Assembly: GCA_963752045.1 (NCBI GenBank)
Contig: CAVVWN010000006.1
Location: forward strand, 50,903 to 114,902
Reading direction: 5' to 3'
DNA: 64,000 nt
From: DATKDF01 sp963752045
Lineage (GTDB): Bacteria; Acidobacteriota; Vicinamibacteria; Vicinamibacterales; SCN-69-37
Shown here: piece after piece, positions 15,607-24,262 of the stretch
Layout: each line of letters starts with the position of its first letter
Position numbering within the stretch: position 1 is the stretch's first letter
Program-made: the position numbers and the translations under genes
The notes under the pieces: generated by a model
Databases searched by the model: none
What the model saw: only the letters and a program-made list of their open reading frames with translations
What the model was told of the DNA's origin: nothing

Positions 15607-17742
15607 CTACCTCCCGCCGACGCTGAAGCCGACCCGGAACGTGCGCGGCGGCGCCAGCGTCACGAGCGGCGTGCGTCCCACTTCGATGGCCGCGTCGAAG
15701 ACGTTCTCGAGTTCCATCCGCCAGCCGAGCCACCGCACCCGGCCCGAGAGCGCCAGATCCAGTTGGGTGGCCCGCGAAAGCTCGAACACGTTCCGGTCGT
15801 CGTCGAACTGGGTCGACACGGCGCGCAGCACGCCCGAGGCGACGAGCGCGCGCGGCAACGGCACGTCGACCCACAGCGAGAACGCGGCGCCTGGCACCTG
15901 GGGCAGGTCGTTGCCGGCAAGCCCGGGTTCGGTCGAGGTGAGAAACACGGCGGACGTCACCGCGAGCGACCCGCGGATGCGCGTGCCGGCGCCCGGCCTG
16001 ATCTCCGCGTCCACCTCGAGCCCCTTCGACCGGGTGTCACCCGCGTTCTGCCGCTCGCGGATGATGGTGGCGCCGGACGAAATCGTCACGTTCGCAATCG
16101 CGTCGTCCACGTCGGTCCAGAACCCGCCGAAAGACACGTCCCAGCGGGGCGCCTCCCACGCGAGCGCCCCGTCCCACGACCGCGCGCGCTCGGGCAGCAG
16201 GTTGGCGTTGGCCTGGGTGATCACGTTTCCGACGCGGAAGCCGCGGACGAGCTCGTTCAGCGTCGGCCAGCGATGGCTCGACGCCACCGAGCCGCGCAGA
16301 TACCAGGAGGACGCCACGTTCCAGGCCGCGCGCATGTGGCCCACGGCGGCCGTGTCGCGCCCGTCGCCGGCCTCGGGCGCCGCGCGCCATTCGTAGCGCG
16401 CGCCGCCGGTGACGCTGAGCGTGGCTGACGGCGCGAACGCGGCCTGCGCCGAGACGGCTTCGCGCCGGTCCACGAGCGACTGTTCCGTGGTTGACGTCGC
16501 GCGCACGTCGGTGAAGTCCGCCGAGGCGCGCGAGACTTCGACGCGCCCGACGACGTGCCCGCGCGGCATCGACCGGCCGCCCTCGACCACCGCGCGCGTG
16601 GTCACCGTGTCGGTCGTCTGCGTGGACGTCAGGAACTCGGCCGTGCGCGACGCGTTGACGGCCGTGAAGGTCTGGTTGAAGGTGTTGGGGCTCGTCGAGA
16701 TCCGCGCGACGAACGTGGTGGCACGGCCCATCGCGTCGAACCGGCCGGCAACGGTGCCGCCGCTCATGCGGTTGCGCTGCAGCACGGTGCCGTTGCCGCG
16801 GTCGTCGCTCCCGCCCCAGCCCGACACCGACACGCGGCGCGAGCCCCAGGTGCCGGTGGCCTGGCCGAATCCATTGGCCCACTGGGCGTCGGCCGGCTGG
16901 TCGACCGGCCCGCGCGAGTCGGGCTCCACCGGGATCGAGCCGTCGGTCGTGAGCCAGCTCGCCGCCGCGTAGGTCGCCCAGTCGCCGAGCGTGCCGCCGG
17001 CCGAGGCATCGGCTCCGGCCGTGCCGAGCGTGCCGGCCTTCACCCCGGCGAACCACGACGGCTCGACGCCGGATGGCGGCACGATCGCGAGAACGCCGCC
17101 CACCGCGTCCGACCCGAAGGCGTCCCCGGCCGCGCCACGCGTGACGTCCACGCGGTCGATGGCGAGCGCCGGCACGCGGGTCCACGTCACCCATCCGCCG
17201 AACCCGTCGTTGAGCACGACGCCGTCCATCAGCACGAGCCCGCGGCTCGCGCCGGACGCCGAAAGCCCACGCAACGTCACGCCGTGGGTCGTGGGGTTCG
17301 ACTGCCGCGCCGAGGAACGGCGGAAGAGCGAGAAACCCGAGATGACCTTGACGGATTCGTCGAGCGTGAGCGACGGCACGCGATCGAGGTCGCGCGCGTC
17401 GAGAATCGTGGCGCCCGTGCCCGCCTCGCGCCAGACGGGCCCGCGCTCGGCCGCCACGACGACAGACTCCGACAGGCTGGCCGGCGCCAGCCGGAAATCG
17501 ACAGGTGCCGACGCCGACGTGACCAGCCGGCTGATCGTCGCAAATCCGGGCGCCGACACCTCGACCACCACCGGCAGCATGACGTCGTCGAACCGGAAGG
17601 CACCTGACTGATCGGTGGTTGTCGCGACGCTTGCCGCCTCCTGCCGCACGACCACTGTCGCGCCGGCCACCGGCGTACCGTCGACGGCTGTCACGGTGCC
17701 GCTGAGCGACGCGGCAAGGACAAGCGAGGCAAGGAAGAACAT
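15607..17742 (-). CDS. TonB-dependent receptor with CarboxypepD_reg N-terminus
   Basis: A 711-residue outer-membrane receptor. A signal peptide (about residues 1-14) leads into a carboxypeptidase-like domain (GTVTAVDGTPVAGATVVV, to about residue 80), then the plug domain (VTLRGLSASGASRGLVLMDG near 165 and DVTRGAAGDAFGSDAVGG near 200) and a beta-barrel to the end, which finishes with a typical aromatic strand (TFRVGFSVGGR). Such receptors import scarce substrates using TonB energy; the ligand cannot be inferred. The gene stands alone, with a heptamer repeat separating it from serC. Confidence 0.92.
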   Translation of the reverse strand: MFFLASLVLAASLSGTVTAVDGTPVAGATVVVRQEAASVATTTDQSGAFRFDDVMLPVVVEVSAPGFATISRLVTSASAPVDFRLAPASLSESVVVAAERGPVWREAGTGATILDARDLDRVPSLTLDESVKVISGFSLFRRSSARQSNPTTHGVTLRGLSASGASRGLVLMDGVVLNDGFGGWVTWTRVPALAIDRVDVTRGAAGDAFGSDAVGGVLAIVPPSGVEPSWFAGVKAGTLGTAGADASAGGTLGDWATYAAASWLTTDGSIPVEPDSRGPVDQPADAQWANGFGQATGTWGSRRVSVSGWGGSDDRGNGTVLQRNRMSGGTVAGRFDAMGRATTFVARISTSPNTFNQTFTAVNASRTAEFLTSTQTTDTVTTRAVVEGGRSMPRGHVVGRVEVSRASADFTDVRATSTTEQSLVDRREAVSAQAAFAPSATLSVTGGARYEWRAAPEAGDGRDTAAVGHMRAAWNVASSWYLRGSVASSHRWPTLNELVRGFRVGNVITQANANLLPERARSWDGALAWEAPRWDVSFGGFWTDVDDAIANVTISSGATIIRERQNAGDTRSKGLEVDAEIRPGAGTRIRGSLAVTSAVFLTSTEPGLAGNDLPQVPGAAFSLWVDVPLPRALVASGVLRAVSTQFDDDRNVFELSRATQLDLALSGRVRWLGWRMELENVFDAAIEVGRTPLVTLAPPRTFRVGFSVGGR

Positions 17743-17743
17743 C

Positions 17744-17777
17744 GAATCTGGGATCTGGAATCTGGGATCTGGGATCT
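17744..17777. repeat. GATCTGG heptamer tract (site 1)
   Basis: Four to five imperfect GATCTGG/GAATCTG units fill the gap between the receptor start and the serC stop. Other tracts occur at 25933, 28035, 29337, 30209, 30489, 56937, 58126, 58228, 58971 and 59086. Confidence 0.7.
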
Positions 17778-18861
17778 AGCCCGTCCGGTGTTCGAATTCC
17801 TGCATGAAGCTGACGAGTGCCGTCACGCCGCTTTCGGGGAAGGCATTGTAGATGGACGCGCGGAGGCCGCCGACCGATCGGTGGCCCTTCAGGCCGTCGA
17901 AGCCGGCGGCGGTGGCTTCCTTGACGAAGCGCTTCTCGAGATCCTCGTTCGGCAGCCGGAACGTCACGTTCATCAGCGACCGGGCGTCGCGTTCGGCGTG
18001 CGGGGTCCAGAAGGCCGATCGGTCGAGCTCGTCGTAGAGGATCTTCGCCTTGCGCTCGTTCCGCTTGGCCATGGCCTCGAGACCGCCGGCGCCTTTGATC
18101 CACTTCAGCACGAGGCCGAGGATGTAGATGCCGAAACACGGCGGCGTGTTGTAGAGCGACCCGCCCTCGGCGATCGTGTTGTAGTTGAGCATCGACGGCA
18201 GCGACTGGCTCGAGCGCGAGAGAAGGTCCTCGCGCACGATCACCACGGTGACGCCCGACGGTCCGAGGTTCTTCTGGGCGCCGGCGTAGATCAGCCCGAA
18301 CTTCGAGACGTCGATCGGCCGGGAGTAGATGTCCGACGATGCATCGCAGACGAGCGGGATGCCGCCGGTGTCGGGCACGTAGTGCCACTGGGTGCCGAAA
18401 ATCGTGTTGTTCGACGTCATGTGCGCGTAGGCGGCGCCCGGCGTGAACGTGAGCTCGGCCTGCGTGGGGATGCGCGTGAACTGACCGGCCTCGGTCGACC
18501 CTGCCACGTTCGTCGCGCCGACCTTCTTCGCTTCCTTCAGGGCCTTCTTGGACCAGTCGCCCGTCACGATGTAGTCGGCCACGCTGCCGGCGGCAAGGAG
18601 GTTCATCGGCACCATCGAGAACTGCAGGCTCGCGCCGCCCTGGAGGAACAGCACCTTGTGGGTGTCGGGCACGCCGCCAAGCGCACGCAGGTCCGCCTCG
18701 GCCTCCGCGATGATCGCCTCGAACGTCTTCGACCGATGGCTGATCTCCATCACGGACATGCCCACGCCCGGGAGCGCCACCAGATCGCGCTGCGCTTCCT
18801 CGAGCACCTCGACCGGCATCACCGCCGGCCCCGCAGAGAAGTTGTAAATGCGTGTGGTCAT
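17776..18861 (-). CDS. serC: phosphoserine aminotransferase
   Basis: A 361-residue PLP enzyme of the phosphorylated serine pathway, converting 3-phosphohydroxypyruvate and glutamate to phosphoserine. Family signatures are clear: IYNFSAGPAVMPVEVLEEAQ at the N-terminus, VMEISHRSK, and the PLP lysine in YAGAQKNLGPSGVTVVIVR. Length matches the family. I use the ATG at 18861; a TTG at 18867 would overlap the serA stop by four bases and cannot be excluded. It follows serA directly, so the two form an operon. Confidence 0.95.
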   Translation of the reverse strand: MTTRIYNFSAGPAVMPVEVLEEAQRDLVALPGVGMSVMEISHRSKTFEAIIAEAEADLRALGGVPDTHKVLFLQGGASLQFSMVPMNLLAAGSVADYIVTGDWSKKALKEAKKVGATNVAGSTEAGQFTRIPTQAELTFTPGAAYAHMTSNNTIFGTQWHYVPDTGGIPLVCDASSDIYSRPIDVSKFGLIYAGAQKNLGPSGVTVVIVREDLLSRSSQSLPSMLNYNTIAEGGSLYNTPPCFGIYILGLVLKWIKGAGGLEAMAKRNERKAKILYDELDRSAFWTPHAERDARSLMNVTFRLPNEDLEKRFVKEATAAGFDGLKGHRSVGGLRASIYNAFPESGVTALVSFMQEFEHRTG

Positions 18862-18863
18862 AG

Positions 18864-19862
18864 TCAATTCACGGCGTTCGGCGCCGCGCCCGTCTCCATG
18901 TAGTGTTTGACGATTCGCACGGTCTCGGCCGCGATGGCCTCCTGGGCCTGGTCGGTCGACGCGCCGATGTGATGCGTGCCGTACACGCCGGGCAGATGCA
19001 CGATGTCGTCCTCGAAGTCGCCGGTGGCCGAGGCCGGCTCCTTCTCGAACACGTCGAGCGCGACGCGGAGCGACTGCTTCACGATCGCCGCCCGCAGCGC
19101 CTCGTGGTCGACGACTTCACCGCGTGACGTGTTCACGACGAAGCTGCCCGGCCGGAGGCGGCCCAGCACGTCTTCGCCGACCAGGCCGCGCGTATCGGGC
19201 CCGAGCGCCAGATGAATGCTGAGAATGTCGCATCGCTCGGCCACGGCCGCCGCCCCGGGCGCGATCGCGATCGGCGCATGCCGGACGACGTCCGACAGTC
19301 CGAGGTCTGTCGCCTCTTCAGCCGAGAGCATCCGATCCTGGCCGTCGAACCGCCGGCTCCACACGACGATGCGGAGGCCGAACGCGGCCGCGCGCCTGAT
19401 GACCTCCCGGCCGATGCTGCCGATGCCAAGCAGGCCCAGCGTGCGCCCGGCAAGCCCGCGCGCCTTCGAGTATTCCTTCTTGTTCCAGGTGCCGGCGCGA
19501 AGGTCCGCCACGTTGTCCGGTATGCGTCGATCGAGCGCGAGGATGAGACCCAGCGTCAGCTCGGCCACCGCCAGCGCGTTCTTGCCCGGGCAGTTGGCCA
19601 CGACCACGCCGGCCGCGGTGGCCGCTTTCACGTCGATCGTGTTCACGCCCGCACCGGCGCGGATGATGAGCTTCAGTGAGGAGGCCATCATCGCCGAGGT
19701 GACCTTCGTCGACCGCACGATGAGTACCTGGGCGCCAGACGAGGCCATCGCCTCGACGAGCGACTGCTCCTTCAGGTCCGGCTGGAAATCCACTTCGCAC
19801 CCGAGCGCCCGAAGTCCCTCGAGCCCACTCGTCTCGAACTTGTCTGCTACGAGCACTCGCAT
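18864..19862 (-). CDS. serA: D-3-phosphoglycerate dehydrogenase
   Basis: A 332-residue D-2-hydroxyacid dehydrogenase beginning MRVLVADKFE. The NAD site is LGLLGIGSIGREVIRRAA, the catalytic Arg is in NTSRGEVVD, the Glu in VFEKEP and the His in THHIGAST. It lacks the ACT regulatory domain of long SerA enzymes, so serine feedback through ACT is not expected. The open frame extends far upstream, but the family start is at 19862, preceded by AAGGA. It is followed immediately by serC, and DUF1015 lies upstream on the same strand, making the serine-pathway assignment firm. Confidence 0.92.
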   Translation of the reverse strand: MRVLVADKFETSGLEGLRALGCEVDFQPDLKEQSLVEAMASSGAQVLIVRSTKVTSAMMASSLKLIIRAGAGVNTIDVKAATAAGVVVANCPGKNALAVAELTLGLILALDRRIPDNVADLRAGTWNKKEYSKARGLAGRTLGLLGIGSIGREVIRRAAAFGLRIVVWSRRFDGQDRMLSAEEATDLGLSDVVRHAPIAIAPGAAAVAERCDILSIHLALGPDTRGLVGEDVLGRLRPGSFVVNTSRGEVVDHEALRAAIVKQSLRVALDVFEKEPASATGDFEDDIVHLPGVYGTHHIGASTDQAQEAIAAETVRIVKHYMETGAAPNAVN

Positions 19863-19876
19863 CTGCGATCCTTTCG

Positions 19877-20015
19877 GCGCTGGGCGCTCGGCGCTAGGCG
19901 CTAGCTGGGCGCTGGGGGGCGGGCCAGCCGCTGCCCGGCCGGTCGCACCCGACGCACCCGGTCGCACCCGGTCGCACCGGACGCACCCGCCGCACCCGGC
20001 CGCACCCGACGCCCC
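19877..20015. repeat. two short tandem repeats before serA
   Basis: A GGCGCTA/GGCGCTG tract (about 19878-19918) adjoins a GCACCCGAC/GCACCCGGTC tract of 9- to 10-bp units (about 19940-20012). Together they fill the gap between the DUF1015 stop and serA. The two repeat types abut without mixing. Confidence 0.6.
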
Positions 20016-20020
20016 GAAAA

Positions 20021-21235
20021 CTATATGAGATTTACGAGCAGCCCGTCGCGCAGCTTGGGCTCGAACCACGTGGATTTCGGCGGCATGATGCCGCCCGAAT
20101 CGGCAATGGCCACAAGATCCTCGATCGACACCGGGTACATCGAGAACGCGACCGCGGCGCGGCCGGTCGTGACGAGCCGTTCGAGCTCGGCCGTGCCGCG
20201 GCTGCCGCCGATGAAATCGATGCGTTTGTCGGCGCGGACGTCGCCGATGTCGAGAAGCGGCGCCAGCACGTGCTGGTGCAGCACTTCGACGTCGAGCGTG
20301 TCGGCGCGCGCCGCGCCAGAAGGCGGCGCCGGCAGCGTGAGCGTGTGCCACGCGCCGTCGAGGAACATGCCGACCTGTCCCTGCCGGGCGGGCGCCGCCG
20401 GGCCGCCGGCAGCAACCGGCATCCGGGCGCGAAGGGCCTCGAGGAACGTGGCGGGCGTGAGCCGCGCCAGATCCTTCACGATCCGGTTGTACGGCAGGAT
20501 CTGCACCTGGTCGTCCGGGAACGCCACGGCGATGAACCGCGTGGCGGGCTGATCGCCGGTCGCGCGAAGCTCGGCCGAGGCGCGCGCGGCGCTGGCCACC
20601 CGATGATGGCCGTCGGCGATGTAGAGCGCGGGCATCGCCGCAAAGGCGGCGACGAGCGCCTCGACATCGGCGCCGGTGACACGCCACACCGTGTGCACCA
20701 CACCGTCGGGCGCCGTGAAGTCGTAAAGCGGCGCCCCGGCCGTGACCCGCGCCGCGACGGCGCCCACCGCCGGCGAAGCCGCATAGGTCAGGAACACCAC
20801 GCCGGTCTGCGCGCGCAGCTCGATGATGTGCCGCGTGCGGTCGTCTTCCTTGTCGCGCCGCGTCTTCTCGTGCTTCTTGATGAGATCGCGGTTGTACTCG
20901 TCCACCGAGAACGTGCCGCAGAGTCCCGTCTGCGTATGCCCGCCCATGCGCAGCCGGTAGAAGTAGAGCGATGGCGTGTCTTCGATGACGAGCGGCGCGG
21001 CGCGCTTGAGGTCCTCGAAGTTGCGCACGGCCTGCGCGTAGACCGAGGCGTCGTACGGGTTCGTCGCGGGCGGCAGGTCGATCTCGGCGCGCGTCACGCG
21101 CAGAAAGCTCAGCGGATTGGCGGCGGCAAGGGCCCTCGCCTCATCGGTGCTGACGACGTCGTAGGGAACGGATGCAACGGTTGCGGCCGCGCTCGGCTGG
21201 GGTCGCAGCGCGCGGAAGGGTGTCAGGACGGCCAT
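20021..21235 (-). CDS. DUF1015 family protein
   Basis: A 404-residue DUF1015 protein beginning FRALRPQP and VASVPYDVV. It carries EKTRRDKEDDRTRHI near residue 120 and YIADGHHRVASA near 205; DGHHR is the signature of the ParB/SbnI-like fold. The gene sits between an M23 peptidase gene and serA-serC on the same strand. SbnI/SerK-type ParB-like proteins phosphorylate free serine, so a role in serine or phosphoserine metabolism is a fair inference, but the reaction of this subfamily is not something I can read here. Confidence 0.85.
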   Translation of the reverse strand: MAVLTPFRALRPQPSAAATVASVPYDVVSTDEARALAAANPLSFLRVTRAEIDLPPATNPYDASVYAQAVRNFEDLKRAAPLVIEDTPSLYFYRLRMGGHTQTGLCGTFSVDEYNRDLIKKHEKTRRDKEDDRTRHIIELRAQTGVVFLTYAASPAVGAVAARVTAGAPLYDFTAPDGVVHTVWRVTGADVEALVAAFAAMPALYIADGHHRVASAARASAELRATGDQPATRFIAVAFPDDQVQILPYNRIVKDLARLTPATFLEALRARMPVAAGGPAAPARQGQVGMFLDGAWHTLTLPAPPSGAARADTLDVEVLHQHVLAPLLDIGDVRADKRIDFIGGSRGTAELERLVTTGRAAVAFSMYPVSIEDLVAIADSGGIMPPKSTWFEPKLRDGLLVNLI

Positions 21236-21241
21236 GTCGTA

Positions 21242-22534
21242 TCAGTTGTCGGGAACGTTCGCGCGACGGGTGAGCGCCTCGCTCTGGCGTTCGGCCAGCT
21301 CGGACAGGAGCGCGTCGCGCTCGGCGAAAAACGCCTCCATCTGCTCGGCGGCAATCGGATCGCCCGGCGGCATGCGGCGGTGCTCGATGAGCGGGTTGAC
21401 GTAGACGCCGTTCTTCTTCATCCGGAAGTCGAGGTGCGCCGCCGTGACGCGGCCGCTGTCGCCGACGCGCCCGATGAGCTGCCCCTGCGTCACCTTCGCG
21501 CCGGCGCGAATGCCCGGACCGAACGCCGACAAATGCAGGTACATCGTCTCGTATCCGCCCGCGTGCCGGATGCGCACGAGCCGGCCCGACGCGCCGGACA
21601 TCGCGGCAAACACCACCGTGCCGTTGGCCACGGCCTGCACCGGCGCGCCCTTCGGCGCGCGGTAGTCGATGGCCGGGTGCGCCTGGAAGTTGCCCGACAC
21701 CGGGTGCAGGCGCCGGTACGAGAAGCCCGACGAGATCGAACTCTGGAACGTGAGCGGCGACTTCAGGAACGGCCGCTTGAGCGAGCGGCCGTCGCCGTCG
21801 TACCAGCCGACGGTGCCGTCGGCCTGCGGGAACGGAATCGCCAGGAGCGTGCGGCCTTCGTTACGCAGCACGGCGGCGCGCACGCGCTCGTAGCCGGTGA
21901 ACTGCCCGCTCCGCAGGATGCGGTCGAAGAGCACCTCCACGCTGTCGCCCGGCTGCAGCTCGGAATTGAAGTCCACAAGGCCGCTGAACACGTTGGCCAG
22001 GTCGAGCGCGAGCAGCTGCGTCTCGCCTTCCGCGTTGAGCGCCGCGATGAGCGACGAGCGATCGCGGTCGATCGTCGCAAATGCCGCGTCGGGTACGACT
22101 TCCTTCGGGTACGGCACCACCTCGACCTCGAAGTCGGGCTGGCCCGCCTCGCGCGCGAACACGCGCAGGAACCGGTCGGAGTCGATCTGGTAGCGGAACT
22201 CGCGGAACAGCCCGTCGAGCGTGCGCACGACCTGGTACGGCTGATTGGCGCGAATCTGCCGCGGGTTGAACACCTGGCGCACCGCGCCGATGAGCGGCAG
22301 CGAGAGGTCAGCCGACAGATTCTGGTCGCGCAGGATCGTCTCGAGCGTGGCGTTGCGCGGCACGCGCGCTTCGGTGAGATCCGTCTCGCGAGCGAGCCGG
22401 ATGTCAGACGCCGCCTCGCCAGACCCGGCCGGCACACCCCGATCGGGCTGGCAGGCCCCGACGAGTCCGGAGAGCAGCACGAGGGCGATTACGCGGGGTC
22501 CAAACCTCATCGCGACGACGTGGAAGTCTACCAT
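21242..22534 (-). CDS. M23 family metallopeptidase, lipoprotein
   Basis: A 430-residue envelope peptidase. The signal peptide ends in a lipobox (LSGLVGACQ near residue 28), so it is likely a lipoprotein. The middle (about residues 50-270) resembles the regulatory N-terminal domains of Csd3/ShyA-type endopeptidases. The LytM domain has HPAIDYRAPKGAPVQAVANG near residue 290 and HLSAFGPGIRAGAKV near 340. The usual final HxH motif reads AAHLDFR: one histidine is replaced by Asp, so zinc binding may be altered or the enzyme inactive. The start is supported by GAGGGGA four bases before the ATG. It lies upstream of DUF1015 with a 6-bp gap. Confidence 0.85.
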   Translation of the reverse strand: MVDFHVVAMRFGPRVIALVLLSGLVGACQPDRGVPAGSGEAASDIRLARETDLTEARVPRNATLETILRDQNLSADLSLPLIGAVRQVFNPRQIRANQPYQVVRTLDGLFREFRYQIDSDRFLRVFAREAGQPDFEVEVVPYPKEVVPDAAFATIDRDRSSLIAALNAEGETQLLALDLANVFSGLVDFNSELQPGDSVEVLFDRILRSGQFTGYERVRAAVLRNEGRTLLAIPFPQADGTVGWYDGDGRSLKRPFLKSPLTFQSSISSGFSYRRLHPVSGNFQAHPAIDYRAPKGAPVQAVANGTVVFAAMSGASGRLVRIRHAGGYETMYLHLSAFGPGIRAGAKVTQGQLIGRVGDSGRVTAAHLDFRMKKNGVYVNPLIEHRRMPPGDPIAAEQMEAFFAERDALLSELAERQSEALTRRANVPDN

Positions 22535-22557
22535 GCGGTCCCCTCGATTTGGCCCGA

Positions 22558-22572
22558 TAGAATGGCCCTGTG
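22558..22572 (+). promoter_or_regulatory. -10 box and leaderless GTG start of ogt
   Basis: TAGAAT (22558-22563) is followed after 6 nt by GTG (22570). The gene is divergent from the M23 peptidase gene with only 35 bp between the two starts. Confidence 0.5.
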
Positions 22573-23043
22573 CAGGCTCAGCGGACCGTCATCGACTCGC
22601 CCATCGGCCGCCTGGCGCTCGAGGCGGACGGCCCGGCGCTCATCGCCGTCGCGTTTCACGCCACAGGGCCTGTCGGAAGCCGCACGCATCTCAGTCCGGT
22701 ATTGAAAGAAGCGTGCCGGGAGCTCGAGGCCTATTTCACCGGCCGCCTGACGACGTTTTCCGTGCCGCTCGCCCCGCGCGGCACCCCGTTTCAACTGACG
22801 GTTTGGTCGGCGCTGACGACAATTCCGTACGGCGAGACGCGAAGCTACCGGGATCTGGCCGAGTCGGTCGGCCGGCCCGCCGCGGTTCGCGCCGTCGGCG
22901 CGGCCAACGGCCGCAATCCGATTCCCATCTTCATCCCCTGCCACCGCGTCATCGGCAGCGACGGCCGGTTGGTGGGATTCGGCGGCGGCCTCGAAACCAA
23001 GCGCCGACTGCTCGATCTCGAACAGGGCGGCCGGCTGTTCTGA
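22570..23043 (+). CDS. ogt: methylated-DNA--[protein]-cysteine S-methyltransferase
   Basis: A 157-residue O6-alkylguanine repair protein. The active-site cysteine is in IPCHRVIGSDG (near residue 122), preceded by the helix-turn-helix signature TIPYGETRSYRDLAE and VRAVGAANGRNP. It transfers an alkyl group from O6-alkylguanine to itself in a single-use reaction. Length matches the single-domain Ogt type. Start is a leaderless GTG. Confidence 0.94.
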   Translation: MQAQRTVIDSPIGRLALEADGPALIAVAFHATGPVGSRTHLSPVLKEACRELEAYFTGRLTTFSVPLAPRGTPFQLTVWSALTTIPYGETRSYRDLAESVGRPAAVRAVGAANGRNPIPIFIPCHRVIGSDGRLVGFGGGLETKRRLLDLEQGGRLF

Positions 23044-23118
23044 CCAGTGCTCAGAAGCGAGCGCAGTTCTCGCTCGGACTACCGTAGAGGCCATGGAGGC
23101 ATGGAGGGCGGCCACCGA

Positions 23119-23258
23119 GGCGCCTTGGCCGACGGGCGCAGCCCGCCGGCCTTCGGCCGGGCGGTCTCGAGCCGGAGGCGGGTCATGAGTCGCCCGTGCT
23201 GCTGCTGGCTCGCGACTCATGACCCGCCTCCGACTCGAGCCCGCTCGGCCAAGGCGCC
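23119..23258. repeat. nested long palindrome (140 nt)
   Basis: The outer 13-bp stem GGCGCCTTGGCCG (23119-23131) pairs perfectly with 23246-23258. An inner 28-bp stem pairs 23166-23193 with 23212-23239 with one mismatch. Two short GC hairpins lie on the 5' side. The plan (small hairpins, then a long stem) resembles the GTCGGGTCC elements A, B and C. Confidence 0.75.
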
Positions 23259-23323
23259 GCTATCGAAGACTCCTGATCAAAGCAAGAGGGCGTGAAGGAG
23301 CCAGCCTCCACGCCCTCGACGTC

Positions 23324-23538
23324 CTCCACGGTCAACCGCGCCTTTACTTACTCCACGATCTCCACGTCCTCCACGGTCAACCGTGCCCTAACCTACTCCA
23401 CGACCTCCACGCCCTCCACGGTCAACCGTGCCTTTACCTACTCCACGATCTCCACGCCCTCCACGGTCAACCGTGCCCAACCTACTCCACGACCTCCACG
23501 TCCTCCACGGTCAACCGTTCTCCATTCACTCCACGGTT
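23324..23538. repeat. 45-bp minisatellite
   Basis: Four direct repeats begin CTCCACGGTCAACCG at 23324, 23369, 23414 and 23459 (45, 45, 45 and 44 bp), plus a partial fifth from 23503. Reading frames across the array exist in both directions but encode only simple repeats. It overlaps the extreme 3' end of the DinB-like gene. A related degenerate array lies inverted at 9615-9725. Confidence 0.85.
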
Positions 23539-24100
23539 AGTTACCGCCCTGTCCCTGCGACGACGGCGGAACCATGCCCTTGGCGCGCATGTAAGTCACG
23601 AGGTTGCCGTAGTGCTCCATGTTGTGGGCGGTGTTGAACGCGAGCACGCCCAGCTTCGTGAGATCGGCATTGAGGAAGCTGATGTTGACCTTCAAGGCGC
23701 CCGACTGATCGTCGACCGACGCGAACGCGCGGTCGCAGAACGCGAACGAGTCGTTCAGCGCCTTGACGATGTCGGCCTTGGTCGTCGCGGTCTCCTCGAA
23801 GTTGACGCCCGGACCGGCTTCCCCGCTCACCATGCCGCAGAACATGAAGTTGGCGTTGGCGGCATGCGCCAGGATCCCGCCGAACGAACGTACTTCGTCG
23901 GCGACGCCGGCCGGCTTGAATCCGTAGTCGCCCTCGGGCATCTGATCGGCGGCGCCCGTGAGGTTCGACTTGGCGATGTCGTGCCCGACCTTGAGCGAGT
24001 TCGTGTGGTCAGACGTGGGCGCAGGCGGCTCGGCAGGCGGCGCCGGCTGGGCGCAGGCGACGGCAAATGCCGCCGCGATGAGTACGGCAAAACGCTTCAT
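23537..24100 (-). CDS. DinB-like secreted lipoprotein
   Basis: A 187-residue protein of the DinB/YfiT four-helix metal-binding fold. It has a signal peptide with a lipobox-like AVACAQ near residue 17 and a Pro-rich linker, so unlike cytoplasmic thiol transferases of the family it is exported. The helix carrying metal ligands is visible as FNTAHNMEHYGNLVTYMR near residue 155, and VGHDIAKSN near 42 would supply the first His. Reaction unknown. The start at 24100 has a GGAGG site six bases upstream. Confidence 0.75.
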   Translation of the reverse strand: MKRFAVLIAAAFAVACAQPAPPAEPPAPTSDHTNSLKVGHDIAKSNLTGAADQMPEGDYGFKPAGVADEVRSFGGILAHAANANFMFCGMVSGEAGPGVNFEETATTKADIVKALNDSFAFCDRAFASVDDQSGALKVNISFLNADLTKLGVLAFNTAHNMEHYGNLVTYMRAKGMVPPSSQGQGGN

Positions 24101-24262
24101 TGAATACCTCCGGAAAGGGGTTGAGCCCGGCACCTCTCGCCGGGCGAGACGACCCTTTAGCCTACCACCGCGCGCAGGTGAAAGATCTTCCCGAAGTTGG
24201 TCGTATCCCGTTATATTTGCGGCCTCTACTCGCGCCCGCATTGCCCTGAGGAGATACCCACC

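Noticed and set aside
23219..24103. Plus-strand frame of 294 codons through the 45-bp array
   Set aside because: The first part is minisatellite and the rest is antisense to the DinB-like gene.
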